A DNA stretch of 64,000 nt from contig CADAAU010000011.1 of assembly GCA_902786015.1 (NCBI GenBank), positions 62,001 through 126,000 on the forward strand, read 5' to 3'. A program made the position numbers and the translations under genes. Source of the stretch: an uncultured Coriobacteriaceae bacterium (GTDB lineage: Bacteria; Actinomycetota; Coriobacteriia; Coriobacteriales; Atopobiaceae). The notes beneath the pieces are model-generated. The model was not told the origin of the DNA. It saw nothing but the letters and a program-made list of their open reading frames with translations, and did no database searches. Positions 1 to 8,556 of the stretch are shown here, piece by piece. Each line of letters begins with the position of its first letter. The stretch's first letter is position 1.

Positions 1-498
1 TTCGGGATCGTCTGGGTCGCGTTCCTCGTAACCCATGATGGTACCGTCTTTTGAGCTGGTGAGTGACTTGATGGATGGTTGGGAGGTATTGCCGCGTTTA
101 GAGTCGTGCACCGTTGTCACGTAATCTCCGTTGACGGTGTACATGGCAACGCGCTCACGCGCAATTGTGTCGCTGTCGTCTTGGTATTTGACGCCAGAAA
201 GCCAAATGACGTCTCCGTCTACGCATACGTCGGTAGCCGCATCGATGTGGTGACCCACGGAATCAAAGCTCACGATGGTATCGAGCCTGTCGTCCTTGTC
301 AAGAATGAGCAGGCGTCGAGACTGCTGGTCGATGATGGCCGTATGCGTGCCGTCCGAGTCGGCGTGAACCGGCTCGGACAGCTCAAACGGGTCGGTGGGC
401 GTCGAGGGTAGGGGGTATCCAAAGGTCGACACGAAGCCTACGAAGGCGACAAGGGCGAGTGCACCCAGTATAGCGAACGCCTTGTTGACGCCCTTCAT
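1..498 (-). CDS. Membrane-anchored extracytoplasmic protein, partial (C-terminus outside the window)
   Basis: An open frame runs leftward from an ATG at 496-498 to the window edge with no stop (166 codons seen). The N-terminus begins MKGVNKAFAILGALALVAFVG, a basic start then one hydrophobic helix of about 15 residues, so it is an uncleaved anchor or signal peptide. The visible remainder is hydrophilic and Asp/Ser/Thr-rich with short beta-like strands (for example HTAIIDQQSRRLLILDKDDR). This looks like propeller-type extracytoplasmic repeats, but I do not recognise the family. It lies 4 nt downstream of the metG stop on the same strand, so the two are probably co-transcribed. Function unknown. 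Confidence 0.6.
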   Translation of the reverse strand, partial: MKGVNKAFAILGALALVAFVGFVSTFGYPLPSTPTDPFELSEPVHADSDGTHTAIIDQQSRRLLILDKDDRLDTIVSFDSVGHHIDAATDVCVDGDVIWLSGVKYQDDSDTIARERVAMYTVNGDYVTTVHDSKRGNTSQPSIKSLTSSKDGTIMGYEERDPDDPE

Positions 499-502
499 GA
501 CC

Positions 503-2548
503 CTATTTCTTTCCCTTGGCCTGAGAGGAGTGCTTCTGGAAGAAGTCCGTGCGAGGTGGCAGCTCTACGAGGGCATGGTCTTCTGGCTTTTGTCCGGCAC
601 GTGCTGCAAGCTGAAGCGGTCCCTCGAAGGCGTGATCCCAGCTAAAGAAGACGTCTGGGTCGAAGGCGAGGTGTTCGCAAATCTTTTCGCAACCCCAGGG
701 CGTGGCGGCGTGCATGAGTAGGGTGGTGGTACGCAGGGCCACGAACGCATCGGCAAGTGCCTGGTCGTAAGCTACGTCGTCTCCCTTTGCCGCCTTGCTT
801 GCGTCTCCCCAGCGTTTGTTGGCGGCGCGTGCATACTCCTCGGCGATCTTGAGCGCGCCGTGGGCGTCGAACTCGTACGCGGCGCGCTCGAAGGCGAGTG
901 TCGCGGCGCGGGCCTCCTCGACGACGTCGGTGTGCGGCGTGGCAACCGGCAGGTGCCCGTCGCAGGCGTTTTGCGCGCCATAGAAGCAGCTGCGAGCGAG
1001 GCGGTTGAATATATTGGTAAGAAACGCGCTTTCCTTGAGCGCTGGGTCGGCGACGCGCGGGTCGTCCTTTACCAGAACCTCCTCGCCAGTTTTTTTGTTT
1101 TTGTGGCTCACGCTCGTGTCGAATGCCTTGGGGCTAAAGCTCACGGCCTTTTGGTCGAGTCCGAGCGAGAGCCAATGGCAGCGCAGCTGCTCGGGCGTGT
1201 AGAAGTCCAAGAGCTCGGAGGCCATGGGCGGTGTGATCTTTCCCGAGCTGGAGGCCTTCTTGTTCATGAACAGGATGTGATGGTTGGCGATTGGCGTGTC
1301 TTGGAACAGGTTCCAGTCGAGTGCCTCCCACAGCGCGGGCTGAGCCACACAATAGAAGTAGATGTTGTCTTGACCGATGAACTGGTACACGGCCGACGTG
1401 TCATCGCACCACCAGGCACGCCAGTCGTGATTGGCATAGCGGCGCTCGCCACCTTCTGCGCTTTGCACGGCGTCGAGGGCGAGGGCGGTCTGCGTAAACG
1501 AGATGGGTGCCCACAGGCTTTCGGGCCAGCACCAGACAGTGAGGTCGTGTGTACCTTCGAGGTCGGGCGCGGGGACGCCCCAGCTGATGTTGCCCGTAAT
1601 GCGGAAGGGAAGGAGCGTCTTGCCCGTGCGGAAGCGCACGCCCGCGCCTTCGAGCGTGGTGCGTGCGGCGTCGCGGTCGCGCCAGTTGGCGAATTCGACC
1701 GAGAACGACTGCTGATTGCCGGTCGGTTCGTGCAGCGTGTGAGCAGGCAGCTCGCCGACAACCGCGTCAAAGGCCTCGCGGAACTTGTTTTGCACATAGA
1801 TGACCGGTGCGGCGAGCGATTCGCGGACTGTCTTTGTTACCACGGGACGCACCTGCGGGTCGAGGTCCCACTCGTCCATGAGCTTTTGCAGCTCGTCGCG
1901 GAAGGCAGGCAGGTCAAAGTACCAGTTGTCAACCGGGCGCAACTCGGGCGTGGTTCCCGTGAGCTGAGAGACCGGCGCGATGAGTTCCTCGGGGTCGAAC
2001 TGGTGCCCAAGGTCGCATTCGTCGGCGTAGGCCTTCTCGCTCTTGCAGCCGCGAACGGGGCATCGACCCTGCACTTGGCGTCCGTTGAGGAACTGATTGG
2101 CCTTCGTGTCGTAGAACTGGCGCGTCGAGAGCTTGATGAGGTGGCCCTTCTCGTACAGGCGCCGGATGAGTTCGTCGGTGAGCTGTGCGTGAAACTTGGC
2201 AGCCGTGTCCAGGCCCGAGCCCGCATAGAGGTCGAGCGAGATACCGTAGGCGTCAAGAGCTTCTTTCTGCGCTTTGTGATTCTCGCGCACATAGTCGGTG
2301 ATGCTTCCCTCGTAGCCGGCCTCTTGGCGCTTGCGGAATCCCTCCATGATGGGCGATCCGTAGCAATCCGTGCCCGAGACAAAGACGACGTTGTGCTTGC
2401 CAATGCGATCGCGCAGGAAGCGCGCAAAGAAGTCTGCGGGAACGAATACGCCGCCGATGTGGCCAAAGTGTAGGTTCTTGTTGCCATAAGGCATGCCACC
2501 GGTGATTATGGCGCGCAGGGGAAACTGGGGACGCTCTTCGGAGGCCAT
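503..2548 (-). CDS. metG: Methionyl-tRNA synthetase (class I)
   Basis: 681 aa from an ATG at 2546-2548 preceded by AGAGGAG; longer in-frame starts upstream lack such a site. It charges tRNA-Met with methionine in the cytoplasm. Visible class I signatures are the HIGH-type motif (HFGH, about residues 27-30) in the Rossmann fold, a Cys-rich insertion near residue 180 (CPVRGC then a later Cys) typical of the connective/zinc knuckle, and a KMSKS-like loop reading NKKASSSGK near residue 450. The C-terminal part is the helical anticodon-binding domain. The HIGH and KMSKS loops are both degenerate compared with E. coli MetG, and the insertions make it divergent, so a second, accessory-type MetRS is possible. 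The next gene downstream (1-498) is 4 nt away. Confidence 0.85.
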   Translation of the reverse strand: MASEERPQFPLRAIITGGMPYGNKNLHFGHIGGVFVPADFFARFLRDRIGKHNVVFVSGTDCYGSPIMEGFRKRQEAGYEGSITDYVRENHKAQKEALDAYGISLDLYAGSGLDTAAKFHAQLTDELIRRLYEKGHLIKLSTRQFYDTKANQFLNGRQVQGRCPVRGCKSEKAYADECDLGHQFDPEELIAPVSQLTGTTPELRPVDNWYFDLPAFRDELQKLMDEWDLDPQVRPVVTKTVRESLAAPVIYVQNKFREAFDAVVGELPAHTLHEPTGNQQSFSVEFANWRDRDAARTTLEGAGVRFRTGKTLLPFRITGNISWGVPAPDLEGTHDLTVWCWPESLWAPISFTQTALALDAVQSAEGGERRYANHDWRAWWCDDTSAVYQFIGQDNIYFYCVAQPALWEALDWNLFQDTPIANHHILFMNKKASSSGKITPPMASELLDFYTPEQLRCHWLSLGLDQKAVSFSPKAFDTSVSHKNKKTGEEVLVKDDPRVADPALKESAFLTNIFNRLARSCFYGAQNACDGHLPVATPHTDVVEEARAATLAFERAAYEFDAHGALKIAEEYARAANKRWGDASKAAKGDDVAYDQALADAFVALRTTTLLMHAATPWGCEKICEHLAFDPDVFFSWDHAFEGPLQLAARAGQKPEDHALVELPPRTDFFQKHSSQAKGKK

Positions 2549-2623
2549 GGGGCTCCTCTCGTACGTTGATTGCATGTGTCGTAGGGGATTATCGCACAAT
2601 TTACCCTATCGAAGCGAAGGAAG

Positions 2624-2699
2624 GCGGAGGGGATACTCCCCATTGTCTGATGTCATTGCTATGGTAATAACATCAGACAATGGGGAGTATCCCCTCCGC
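2624..2699. terminator. 30-bp perfect hairpin downstream of the DUF3267-like gene
   Basis: Positions 2624-2653 are the exact reverse complement of 2670-2699, leaving a 16-nt loop. The structure begins just after the stop of the leftward gene at 2701 and ends about 75 nt before the metG start. There is no clean T-tract, so it may be a strong Rho-independent or processing hairpin, or a REP/MITE-like element. Confidence 0.6.
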
Positions 2700-2700
2700 T

Positions 2701-3234
2701 TCACTCGTCATAAAAGAAGGCCACGCCTCGCTCGGTGTCCTGGACATACGTGGCTAAGGGTTCGTGCAATATGGCGCGTGCGAGTGCAAAGTCGCCTGTG
2801 CAGCCCGCAAGATGAATTGCGGCCAAAAACCAACCCATGAGGGGGTATCCTGCGGCAAATGCAGCGAGCACAAGGACAGTGGTCACAATGACGGCGGGAG
2901 CTAGCAGAACAATGCAGAATCGCCGTCGGGGTAGAATCGTTCCTACGGCAGAGGTATACAGCATGCCGCCGGTGAACCCAAATCTGATGTGGGCCGAAAA
3001 CCCGCTGAGCAACAAAAACGCAGCCGCATGAACCAGCTCGTGCAAGGGGAGCGCCACAAGGCTCACCACAACAAGAATTACGAACCACAACGGTCCGATC
3101 TGCTCATGTGGCAGCGCCACGCCGCCAATGATTCCCGCGCAAATCCCAAGCGCGAGCAGTGTGATGCTCGTCCAAACCATCTGTTGCTGTACGAATGGGT
3201 TGCCGAGCAGGTCTATGTCCGCCATCCTTCTCAT
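2701..3234 (-). CDS. DUF3267-like integral membrane zincin-type protein
   Basis: About 177 aa. It has several hydrophobic segments, and the second carries HELVHA, an HExxH zinc-binding motif placed inside a membrane helix as in DUF3267 and site-2-protease-like membrane metalloproteins. The start is uncertain: ATGs lie at 3234 and 3225, and the frame extends to a GTG at 3252. No strong ribosome site decides between them. A substrate cannot be inferred. It stands alone between the hairpin at 2624-2699 and the divergently transcribed thrH gene. Confidence 0.6.
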   Translation of the reverse strand: MRRMADIDLLGNPFVQQQMVWTSITLLALGICAGIIGGVALPHEQIGPLWFVILVVVSLVALPLHELVHAAAFLLLSGFSAHIRFGFTGGMLYTSAVGTILPRRRFCIVLLAPAVIVTTVLVLAAFAAGYPLMGWFLAAIHLAGCTGDFALARAILHEPLATYVQDTERGVAFFYDE

Positions 3235-3404
3235 GAAGGCATATAGTATCACAGGACGTTAATGCATGCTAATACATAAGTAGAATTGCATTGCTCAAGG
3301 GCATGCTGACGTTACTGTTCGCTGACAATGGGCATTGCCTGCCTTCTCCTTGTGCCAAATACGGTACAGTATTGAGTCACGCACAATACGCAAAGGAGAC
3401 ACAC

Positions 3405-4004
3405 ATGAACGTTTGCTGCCTAGACATGGAAGGCGTGCTCGTCCCCGAAATCTGGATTGCATTTTCTGAGGCGACGGGTATCCCGGAGCTCAGGAGGACC
3501 ACGCGCGACGAGCCCGACTACAACAAGCTGATGGCTTTTAGGATGGACATTCTGCGCGAACACGGCCTCGGCCTCAAACAGATTCAGGAAGTCATTGCCA
3601 CTATCGATCCACTTCCGGGCGCAAAGGAGTTCTTGGACACGCTTCGAAGCGAAAGCCAAGTAATCATTATCTCGGACACCTTCGAGGAGTTTGCCAAGCC
3701 CCTAATGCAGAAGCTCGGGTGGCCGACGCTCTTTTGCAATGCACTCGAGGTCGACAAGGACGGCATGGTGGTAGGCGTCCACATGCGCTGCCCTGAGTCC
3801 AAGCTCACTACGGTGCGAGCTCTACAGTCCATGGGCTTCGACACCATCGCGACCGGGGACTCGTTTAACGACCTCGCCATGATTCGTGCGAGCAAAGCGG
3901 GATTCCTCTTCCGCAGCACCGAACAGATAAAGGCCGACAACCCCGACCTGCCGGCCTATGAGGAGTTCGACGAGCTTCTTGCCGCATTCGAGGCGGCTTT
4001 GTAG
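3405..4004 (+). CDS. thrH: Bifunctional phosphoserine phosphatase/homoserine phosphotransferase (ThrH family)
   Basis: 199 aa from ATG 3405 with AAAGGAG at 3393-3398. HAD-superfamily motifs are in order: motif I CLDMEGVLVPE (nucleophile Asp, here DMEG as in ThrH), motif II IIISDT, a Lys in PESKLTTV (motif III), and motif IV ATGDSFNDLAMI. Length and the DMEG signature match ThrH, which removes phosphate from phosphoserine and can pass it to homoserine. It is a monocistronic cytosolic enzyme, closed by the terminator at 4039-4065. Confidence 0.85.
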   Translation: MNVCCLDMEGVLVPEIWIAFSEATGIPELRRTTRDEPDYNKLMAFRMDILREHGLGLKQIQEVIATIDPLPGAKEFLDTLRSESQVIIISDTFEEFAKPLMQKLGWPTLFCNALEVDKDGMVVGVHMRCPESKLTTVRALQSMGFDTIATGDSFNDLAMIRASKAGFLFRSTEQIKADNPDLPAYEEFDELLAAFEAAL

Positions 4005-4038
4005 AGCTCTGCTCCAGAGATAAAGGTAATGCGAACTG

Positions 4039-4065
4039 CCCCGCGAGTGATCGCGGGGTGTTTTT
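4039..4065 (+). terminator. Rho-independent terminator after thrH
   Basis: An 8-bp GC-rich stem (CCCCGCGA / TCGCGGGG, 4039-4046 and 4051-4058) with loop GTGA is followed by TG and five Ts. Confidence 0.85.
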
Positions 4066-4162
4066 GATAGTTGATTATTGATGTAACTTAAAGAATTTTG
4101 TCTATCTTTACAAATGACCATTGAGTGTAAAAGACATTGACTAAGAATAGTTACACGTGTGG

Positions 4163-4195
4163 CGAAGGACATTTTGTCGAAGGACATTTTGTTCA
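4163..4195 (+). repeat. 15-nt tandem direct repeat
   Basis: The sequence CGAAGGACATTTTGT occurs twice back to back upstream of the TetR-type gene. It could be an operator for that regulator; no dyad symmetry supports this, so the role is open. Confidence 0.45.
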
Positions 4196-4259
4196 TGTGC
4201 GGTTTCGTAACATAAACAATTATTCAGGTGCATCGTCACCGCGACTTTCAAAAATACTC

Positions 4260-4268
4260 GGGGGGGGG
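4260..4268 (+). repeat. Homopolymer of nine Gs just upstream of the TetR start codon
   Basis: Nine Gs end 9 nt before ATG 4278, occupying the Shine-Dalgarno position. Length change by slipped-strand synthesis would alter the ribosome site and spacing. Runs of the same length occur at 21114-21122 and 31344-31352. Confidence 0.8.
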
Positions 4269-4277
4269 CGCTAATTC

Positions 4278-4988
4278 ATGGCTTCGTATAATGTGCGCAT
4301 CCACCGAAAATTTGGCAAGCAGACCAAAGCATTCACGGAACAGAGGAAATACGTTTGCGAGTGTGCTCAAAAGCTCTTTGAGACTAAGGGAGTGCAAAAG
4401 ACAACTCTTGCCGATATAGCACGCGAAGCAAGCATGACGCGCGAGCTCATTTACTATTATTTTTCATCCAAGAACGAGATTATCGAAGAGGTTATTGGTT
4501 CCTATGTGCAGGACGCGCTTGACGCGACGCTCCTGTGGTGCGAGACGTGGGACCCTGTCGTAGAGACCTATAATCGTGCGTCTGCATGGGAGGGCATGCA
4601 AAATAGCGGGCAACTGGATCGCATTGTTATGGATATTGTCGCTAGTATTCGGCGCTTTATTTTTACCAATGACGGTGATTGCAGGCCTATGTATAACGTA
4701 ATTAACGAGCTCGGCATGAGGACGACGTTCCTTTCGCAAGTTTGCAAAGGGATGGCGAATCAATATATGGATCGCCCATCCTTCCAGTTATTTGTAAACA
4801 ACTACGTTCGATTGAATACAGAGCAGGTGGGCGACCTGCTCAAATTCTTGATCTCTGGCACCATAACGCTCATGGAGGCGGGTCGCGGCCGTGATGACTT
4901 GAGCATAGCGCGGCTGTTGCTTTATGGGATTGCTCCTTCGAATACGGGTGCATTCGCGGGTTCCAACGAGCGAAACTACGCCGTTTAG
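4278..4988 (+). CDS. TetR/AcrR family transcriptional regulator
   Basis: 236 aa. The N-terminal helix-turn-helix is clear at about residues 20-65 (AQKLFETKGVQKTTLADIA then ELIYYYFSSKNEIIEEV), matching the TetR signature. The rest is an all-helical ligand/dimer domain with no recognisable effector specificity. The only SD-like sequence is the nine-G run just upstream. The following gene (5151) begins a surface-protein block on the same strand, so local control of that block is possible but not shown. Confidence 0.85.
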   Translation: MASYNVRIHRKFGKQTKAFTEQRKYVCECAQKLFETKGVQKTTLADIAREASMTRELIYYYFSSKNEIIEEVIGSYVQDALDATLLWCETWDPVVETYNRASAWEGMQNSGQLDRIVMDIVASIRRFIFTNDGDCRPMYNVINELGMRTTFLSQVCKGMANQYMDRPSFQLFVNNYVRLNTEQVGDLLKFLISGTITLMEAGRGRDDLSIARLLLYGIAPSNTGAFAGSNERNYAV

Positions 4989-5150
4989 CGTAGGGCAAGC
5001 AGAGCTAGAAAGAGGATCTCGCACTATCGGCGGCCCTTTTCTTGCATGTGGGAATTCATTTTACTGAATAAGTGCTATGCGGAAAATAAGATTGGGTACG
5101 CTAGCCATTATGTATGCGCATTTTGACTGCTGCCAGTAGGGGAGGATGAC

Positions 5151-6032
5151 ATGAACTGCAAACACTGCGGTGCAGAGCTCCTAGATACGGCGAAAGTATG
5201 TGATGTATGTGGCGCACCCGTAGAGCGGGATGCGACGAGCCTTATGGATTTTTATGAGGAAGTGGGCATAGACGAGGATGGGGGCGTGGATGTGTACTTC
5301 GTTCCGTCTGATCCTGCCGCCGAAAGCGAGTCGGAGACGAAGGGGATAGGACCCCTGCGTTTGAGCCGAAGGGGTATTGCCATTGCAGCGTGCTCGGCTG
5401 CGCTTCTGGTGTTTGTCGTCATCCTTGTAGTAACGCTTCTGCTCCCACACGAAAGCAACGACGCGAATCCTGCTCCCGATGCCGATCAGCAGGTAACGAC
5501 GCAAACTAAAGACACGACATCAGACACCACAAAAGACAACCGAAACGAGGAATCCGATCGGGAATCGCACACAGAATTTAACGCGGAGGCCCGCTCTGCG
5601 AACGAGGTTGACGTCGTACTACCCGTGGAAGTGAATAGCAACGACCTCGATGCGGGAGGATCGCGAATCCCCCTGCAGATAACTGGCACGCTTGAGGATG
5701 GCACACCTGTCGATCGTCATGGCTACGTGGAAGCTGATGGTTCGGGCTTGCATTTGGCGCCGGGAACATATGCCATTCACGCAATCGGTTCGCCTATCTC
5801 TGCGGAAGGGGCACTCTACCACTTTACGGAAGGTGTTCTCCACGTTACTATTCCAGGGCCTGATGGTATGGATGCACAGGTCGAGGGCGAACGGATCGTG
5901 CTCACCCGCAGGGAGGAGGGTGACGCAACGGAGGATACCGTGGAACACGCACGTGAGTTTATTTTGGGCGATACACGCAAGGATGAGCAGGCTGATCGTT
6001 TGGCGCAGCGCGCGCGGGAACGGTATCTGTAA
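5151..6032 (+). CDS. Zinc-ribbon single-pass membrane protein
   Basis: 293 aa with a GGAGG ribosome site. It opens with a zinc ribbon (CKHCGAELL... CDVCGAP, two CxxC pairs in the first 25 residues). A cytoplasmic acidic linker follows, then a transmembrane helix at about 80-102, and a Thr/Asp-rich extracellular stalk. The distal domain (residues 150-290) is beta-rich and unidentified. Such N-terminal zinc ribbons with a single TM are common in actinobacterial and firmicute envelope proteins of unknown role. It precedes the sortase block and may belong to it. Confidence 0.7.
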   Translation: MNCKHCGAELLDTAKVCDVCGAPVERDATSLMDFYEEVGIDEDGGVDVYFVPSDPAAESESETKGIGPLRLSRRGIAIAACSAALLVFVVILVVTLLLPHESNDANPAPDADQQVTTQTKDTTSDTTKDNRNEESDRESHTEFNAEARSANEVDVVLPVEVNSNDLDAGGSRIPLQITGTLEDGTPVDRHGYVEADGSGLHLAPGTYAIHAIGSPISAEGALYHFTEGVLHVTIPGPDGMDAQVEGERIVLTRREEGDATEDTVEHAREFILGDTRKDEQADRLAQRARERYL

Positions 6033-6157
6033 GCAAGCTGATTGTATGGCTCGTTCACAGATATTTACAGCAACCGATAAATCGTAGATTAAGACAGTGT
6101 TAGTCTCACAGCATCTTGAAATGCCAGTCCAAGAGTATTTGTAGGAAGGAATGTACG

Positions 6158-6724
6158 ATGAAGAAGTTTCTAGCGGTATTCGGTGCCTTGGCAATGGCAT
6201 TTGCTTTGGTTACCCCGGCGTTTGCGGCAGGAATCAGCAGCGCAGAGCAGAAGTTGCTCGACGCGTTTCAGTCTGAGCTTTATACCCTGAAGGCGCGCGC
6301 AAATCTTGATGACTATCACATTGGTCAGTATATGGGTCAGGCCGAGAGCGCTTTGGCAAATGTTGACCTGAGCGACGCCGCTTGCAAAGAGTTCGAGGAC
6401 GCGTTGACCAAGATTGACGGCATTCTCGCAACTTCGAAGTCTAGGGCCGATATGTGGAAGCACTATGCCGAGATTGCTGATATCATCAACAAAATTGGTG
6501 CGAATTATTTTGATTTGCACGTAGAGGTCGACTCAAAGAGCTATGACGCAACGGTAACTTGGACGACCCCCACGGGCGAGAAGGCTACAGCTGGTAATGG
6601 CGGTAAGGTCATCAAGCAGACGGGCTTTGGCCTCGGACAGACTGCTGCCGTCGTGACTTTCGCTGTCGCTACGCTCGCTGGTGCTTTTGTGGTGGCCCGC
6701 AAGAAGCAGCTCTTTGTTGCCTAA
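6158..6724 (+). CDS. Secreted surface protein with putative C-terminal sorting signal
   Basis: 188 aa from ATG 6158 (ribosome site GGAAGGA). A signal peptide with AFA cleavage site lies at residues 1-24. The mature domain is helical and of unknown family. The C-terminus has KVIKQTGFG, a hydrophobic stretch of about 20 residues and a positively charged tail (ARKKQ). That is the layout of a cell-wall sorting signal, with IKQTG in place of LPxTG. The sortase gene starts 12 nt after its stop, so it is probably the enzyme's substrate; this pairing is inferred. Confidence 0.7.
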   Translation: MKKFLAVFGALAMAFALVTPAFAAGISSAEQKLLDAFQSELYTLKARANLDDYHIGQYMGQAESALANVDLSDAACKEFEDALTKIDGILATSKSRADMWKHYAEIADIINKIGANYFDLHVEVDSKSYDATVTWTTPTGEKATAGNGGKVIKQTGFGLGQTAAVVTFAVATLAGAFVVARKKQLFVA

Positions 6725-6735
6725 CTACTCGTGGC

Positions 6736-7482
6736 ATGAGTTTTTCTAGGATTCAGAAGCTGCTGGCGTACATCGTTACGCCAGCAGTCTTTTGCGTAGC
6801 AGGCTATCTTCTTCTTTGGTTTGCCTTACAGCCTATTTGGGGCATGGCCTCGGCAGCTGTGGGCTTTTTGGTATCTGATGATGCGCCGAACTTCAATCCA
6901 GAGCTCCGGTCAATTTACGATCCGAATGCACTCAAGGAAGCGACGCAGAAGAAGGATACAGATGCCTCTGCCTCATCTGGCAATCCAAACACTCCAACTG
7001 TCGATCCAAATGCTCCCATTCCTGGCGATCAGGTTGAGTTCCCCTATAGCGAAACGCAATATGGGCAGCTCGTCTGCGACGAGATTGGACTGAACTCTCC
7101 CGTGTATTGGTACGACTCAGACGATATCTTAGCCTATGGCGTGGGCACGTCCATGGTTGGCAAATTGCCTGGCTTTGGCAGGATGATTCTTTTGGCGGGC
7201 CATAACAGCACGGACTTCGCATGCCTTGAGTTCGTCCAACCAGGTAACGTTATCCAGTTCCATACCAACTATGACAACTACGAGTACACCGTTACAAACG
7301 TGCAAGTTATGAACGAGAAAGATCTGGAACACTTCGTCCTAAAGAAAGTGGATGAGCCACGTGAGGAGCTCATTATGTACACGTGCTATCCCTTTGACCT
7401 AAGCGAGGGGCGCAAAACCGATCGTCTTGTAGTTTTTGCCGATCGCACTGCCGGGCGCGATGTCGATTGGAGGGAAGAATGA
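6736..7482 (+). CDS. Sortase (class D-like)
   Basis: 248 aa transpeptidase that would cleave a sorting motif and attach proteins to the peptidoglycan. It has an N-terminal transmembrane helix (about 10-35), a linker rich in Pro/Asp/Ala, and a sortase barrel with all three catalytic residues: His156 in LAGHN, Cys217 in MYTCYPF, Arg230 in KTDRLVVF. The TCYPF context resembles class D sortases, but the class call is tentative. The adjacent upstream gene encodes a plausible substrate, and the downstream gene overlaps by 4 nt. Confidence 0.85.
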   Translation: MSFSRIQKLLAYIVTPAVFCVAGYLLLWFALQPIWGMASAAVGFLVSDDAPNFNPELRSIYDPNALKEATQKKDTDASASSGNPNTPTVDPNAPIPGDQVEFPYSETQYGQLVCDEIGLNSPVYWYDSDDILAYGVGTSMVGKLPGFGRMILLAGHNSTDFACLEFVQPGNVIQFHTNYDNYEYTVTNVQVMNEKDLEHFVLKKVDEPREELIMYTCYPFDLSEGRKTDRLVVFADRTAGRDVDWREE

Positions 7483-8363
7483 GTCGAAGAAGGCGTGGGC
7501 ATTCTCGTTCGTTTACGCGCGACTCCGTGAGCCTCATTTTTGGGTTCTTTCTTTCCTTAGCCCTGCTGGGTATTATGGTGATTACGGTAATCCGTCTGGG
7601 CGTTATGACTTGGGGCGGCTTTACATACATTGTGGACGATGAGTACTACGAGCTTACACTCAAATACATAGAAGAAGAAACGAATCACTATACGCTGCCC
7701 ACCGGTATTGATCCTTCCGTGCTCGACGGGGTGTTCGACGTTGAGGAAGTCAAACAACAGGCGAGTAGTGTAATTGCTGGCGCGCTTGACGGTTCGGGAT
7801 ATAAGCCAAACACCAAAGCCGTACGAGATCGCCTTACAAAGAATGTTCAAAAGCTCTTTATGTCAGACAATGTGAAGCTTGAGGAGGGCAATACAGCCGA
7901 CAAGATTGTGGACGGCTACGTTAACGACATCATGGCTATCTACGATGATGCAATTGTGATGCCTGGTCTTGATGCGGTTGTGCAGATTCGCGCTGTGTAT
8001 GGAAGCTATTATCCCGTAGCGCTCGTGTGTTTGGTTGCGCTAGCTGCTCTTATGCTCATATTAATAATGCGTTTGCATCATTTTGCACACAGGGCGATGA
8101 GGTATGTCGCTTACGCAACTGGCGGAGCGGCCCTTATGGGGTTTGTCGTGCCATGCATAGTGTATTTTTCTGGGTTCTACAAAGGACTCAACCTCCGGCC
8201 AGAGTTCTTTTACCACTTTGGCGTGTCCCTCGTACAACACGTGCTTAGGCTATGCATGGTGGGATCGACAGCGCTTTTGCTAATCATGTTCATCGAAATT
8301 TTTGCCATAGGTAGGATGCGAGGCAAAGCCATGCACAAAGGCCGTCTCCGTCACGCCTCTTGA
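7479..8363 (+). CDS. Membrane protein coupled to the sortase gene
   Basis: 294 aa. The ATG at 7479 overlaps the sortase stop (ATGA), implying translational coupling. One TM helix near residues 20-45 is followed by an extracytoplasmic helical domain of about 120 residues, then three TM helices (about 180-200, 210-230, 250-280). I recognise no family. The position suggests an accessory or partner of the sortase, or a membrane-embedded partner of the surface protein. Confidence 0.65.
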   Translation: MSRRRRGHSRSFTRDSVSLIFGFFLSLALLGIMVITVIRLGVMTWGGFTYIVDDEYYELTLKYIEEETNHYTLPTGIDPSVLDGVFDVEEVKQQASSVIAGALDGSGYKPNTKAVRDRLTKNVQKLFMSDNVKLEEGNTADKIVDGYVNDIMAIYDDAIVMPGLDAVVQIRAVYGSYYPVALVCLVALAALMLILIMRLHHFAHRAMRYVAYATGGAALMGFVVPCIVYFSGFYKGLNLRPEFFYHFGVSLVQHVLRLCMVGSTALLLIMFIEIFAIGRMRGKAMHKGRLRHAS

Positions 8364-8370
8364 TGCGAAA

Positions 8371-8415
8371 CAAAACTCCCCGGGAACTTGTATCCAGACT
8401 TCCTGGGGAGTTTTG
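8371..8415 (+). terminator. Hairpin terminator after the surface-protein block
   Basis: A 16-bp stem (8371-8386 with 8400-8415, one G-T pair) and 13-nt loop; the right arm ends GGGGAGTTTTG. The left arm shares CAAAACTCCCCGGGAA with the large hairpin at 11073-11142. Confidence 0.8.
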
Positions 8416-8556
8416 CTCCGTAAGATACTGCTGCTTCCATGCGTTTTGACGGTCAATGGCGAAGCGGAAAGTATCGAGTGTTTTTAATGTATGTCCGATG
8501 CAAACTCGAGGCTGTTGCATTGTGACGGAAGTTTGAAATAAGGAGACGCGTACGTT

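Noticed and set aside
860..2473. Long rightward ORF opposite metG
   Set aside because: Mirror of the high-GC metG gene; no family signatures, while the minus strand has HIGH and KMSKS motifs.
4228..4419. Upstream GTG-initiated extension of the TetR gene across the G-run
   Set aside because: Ten Gs would place a TAA before the TetR start; eight Gs put it out of frame.
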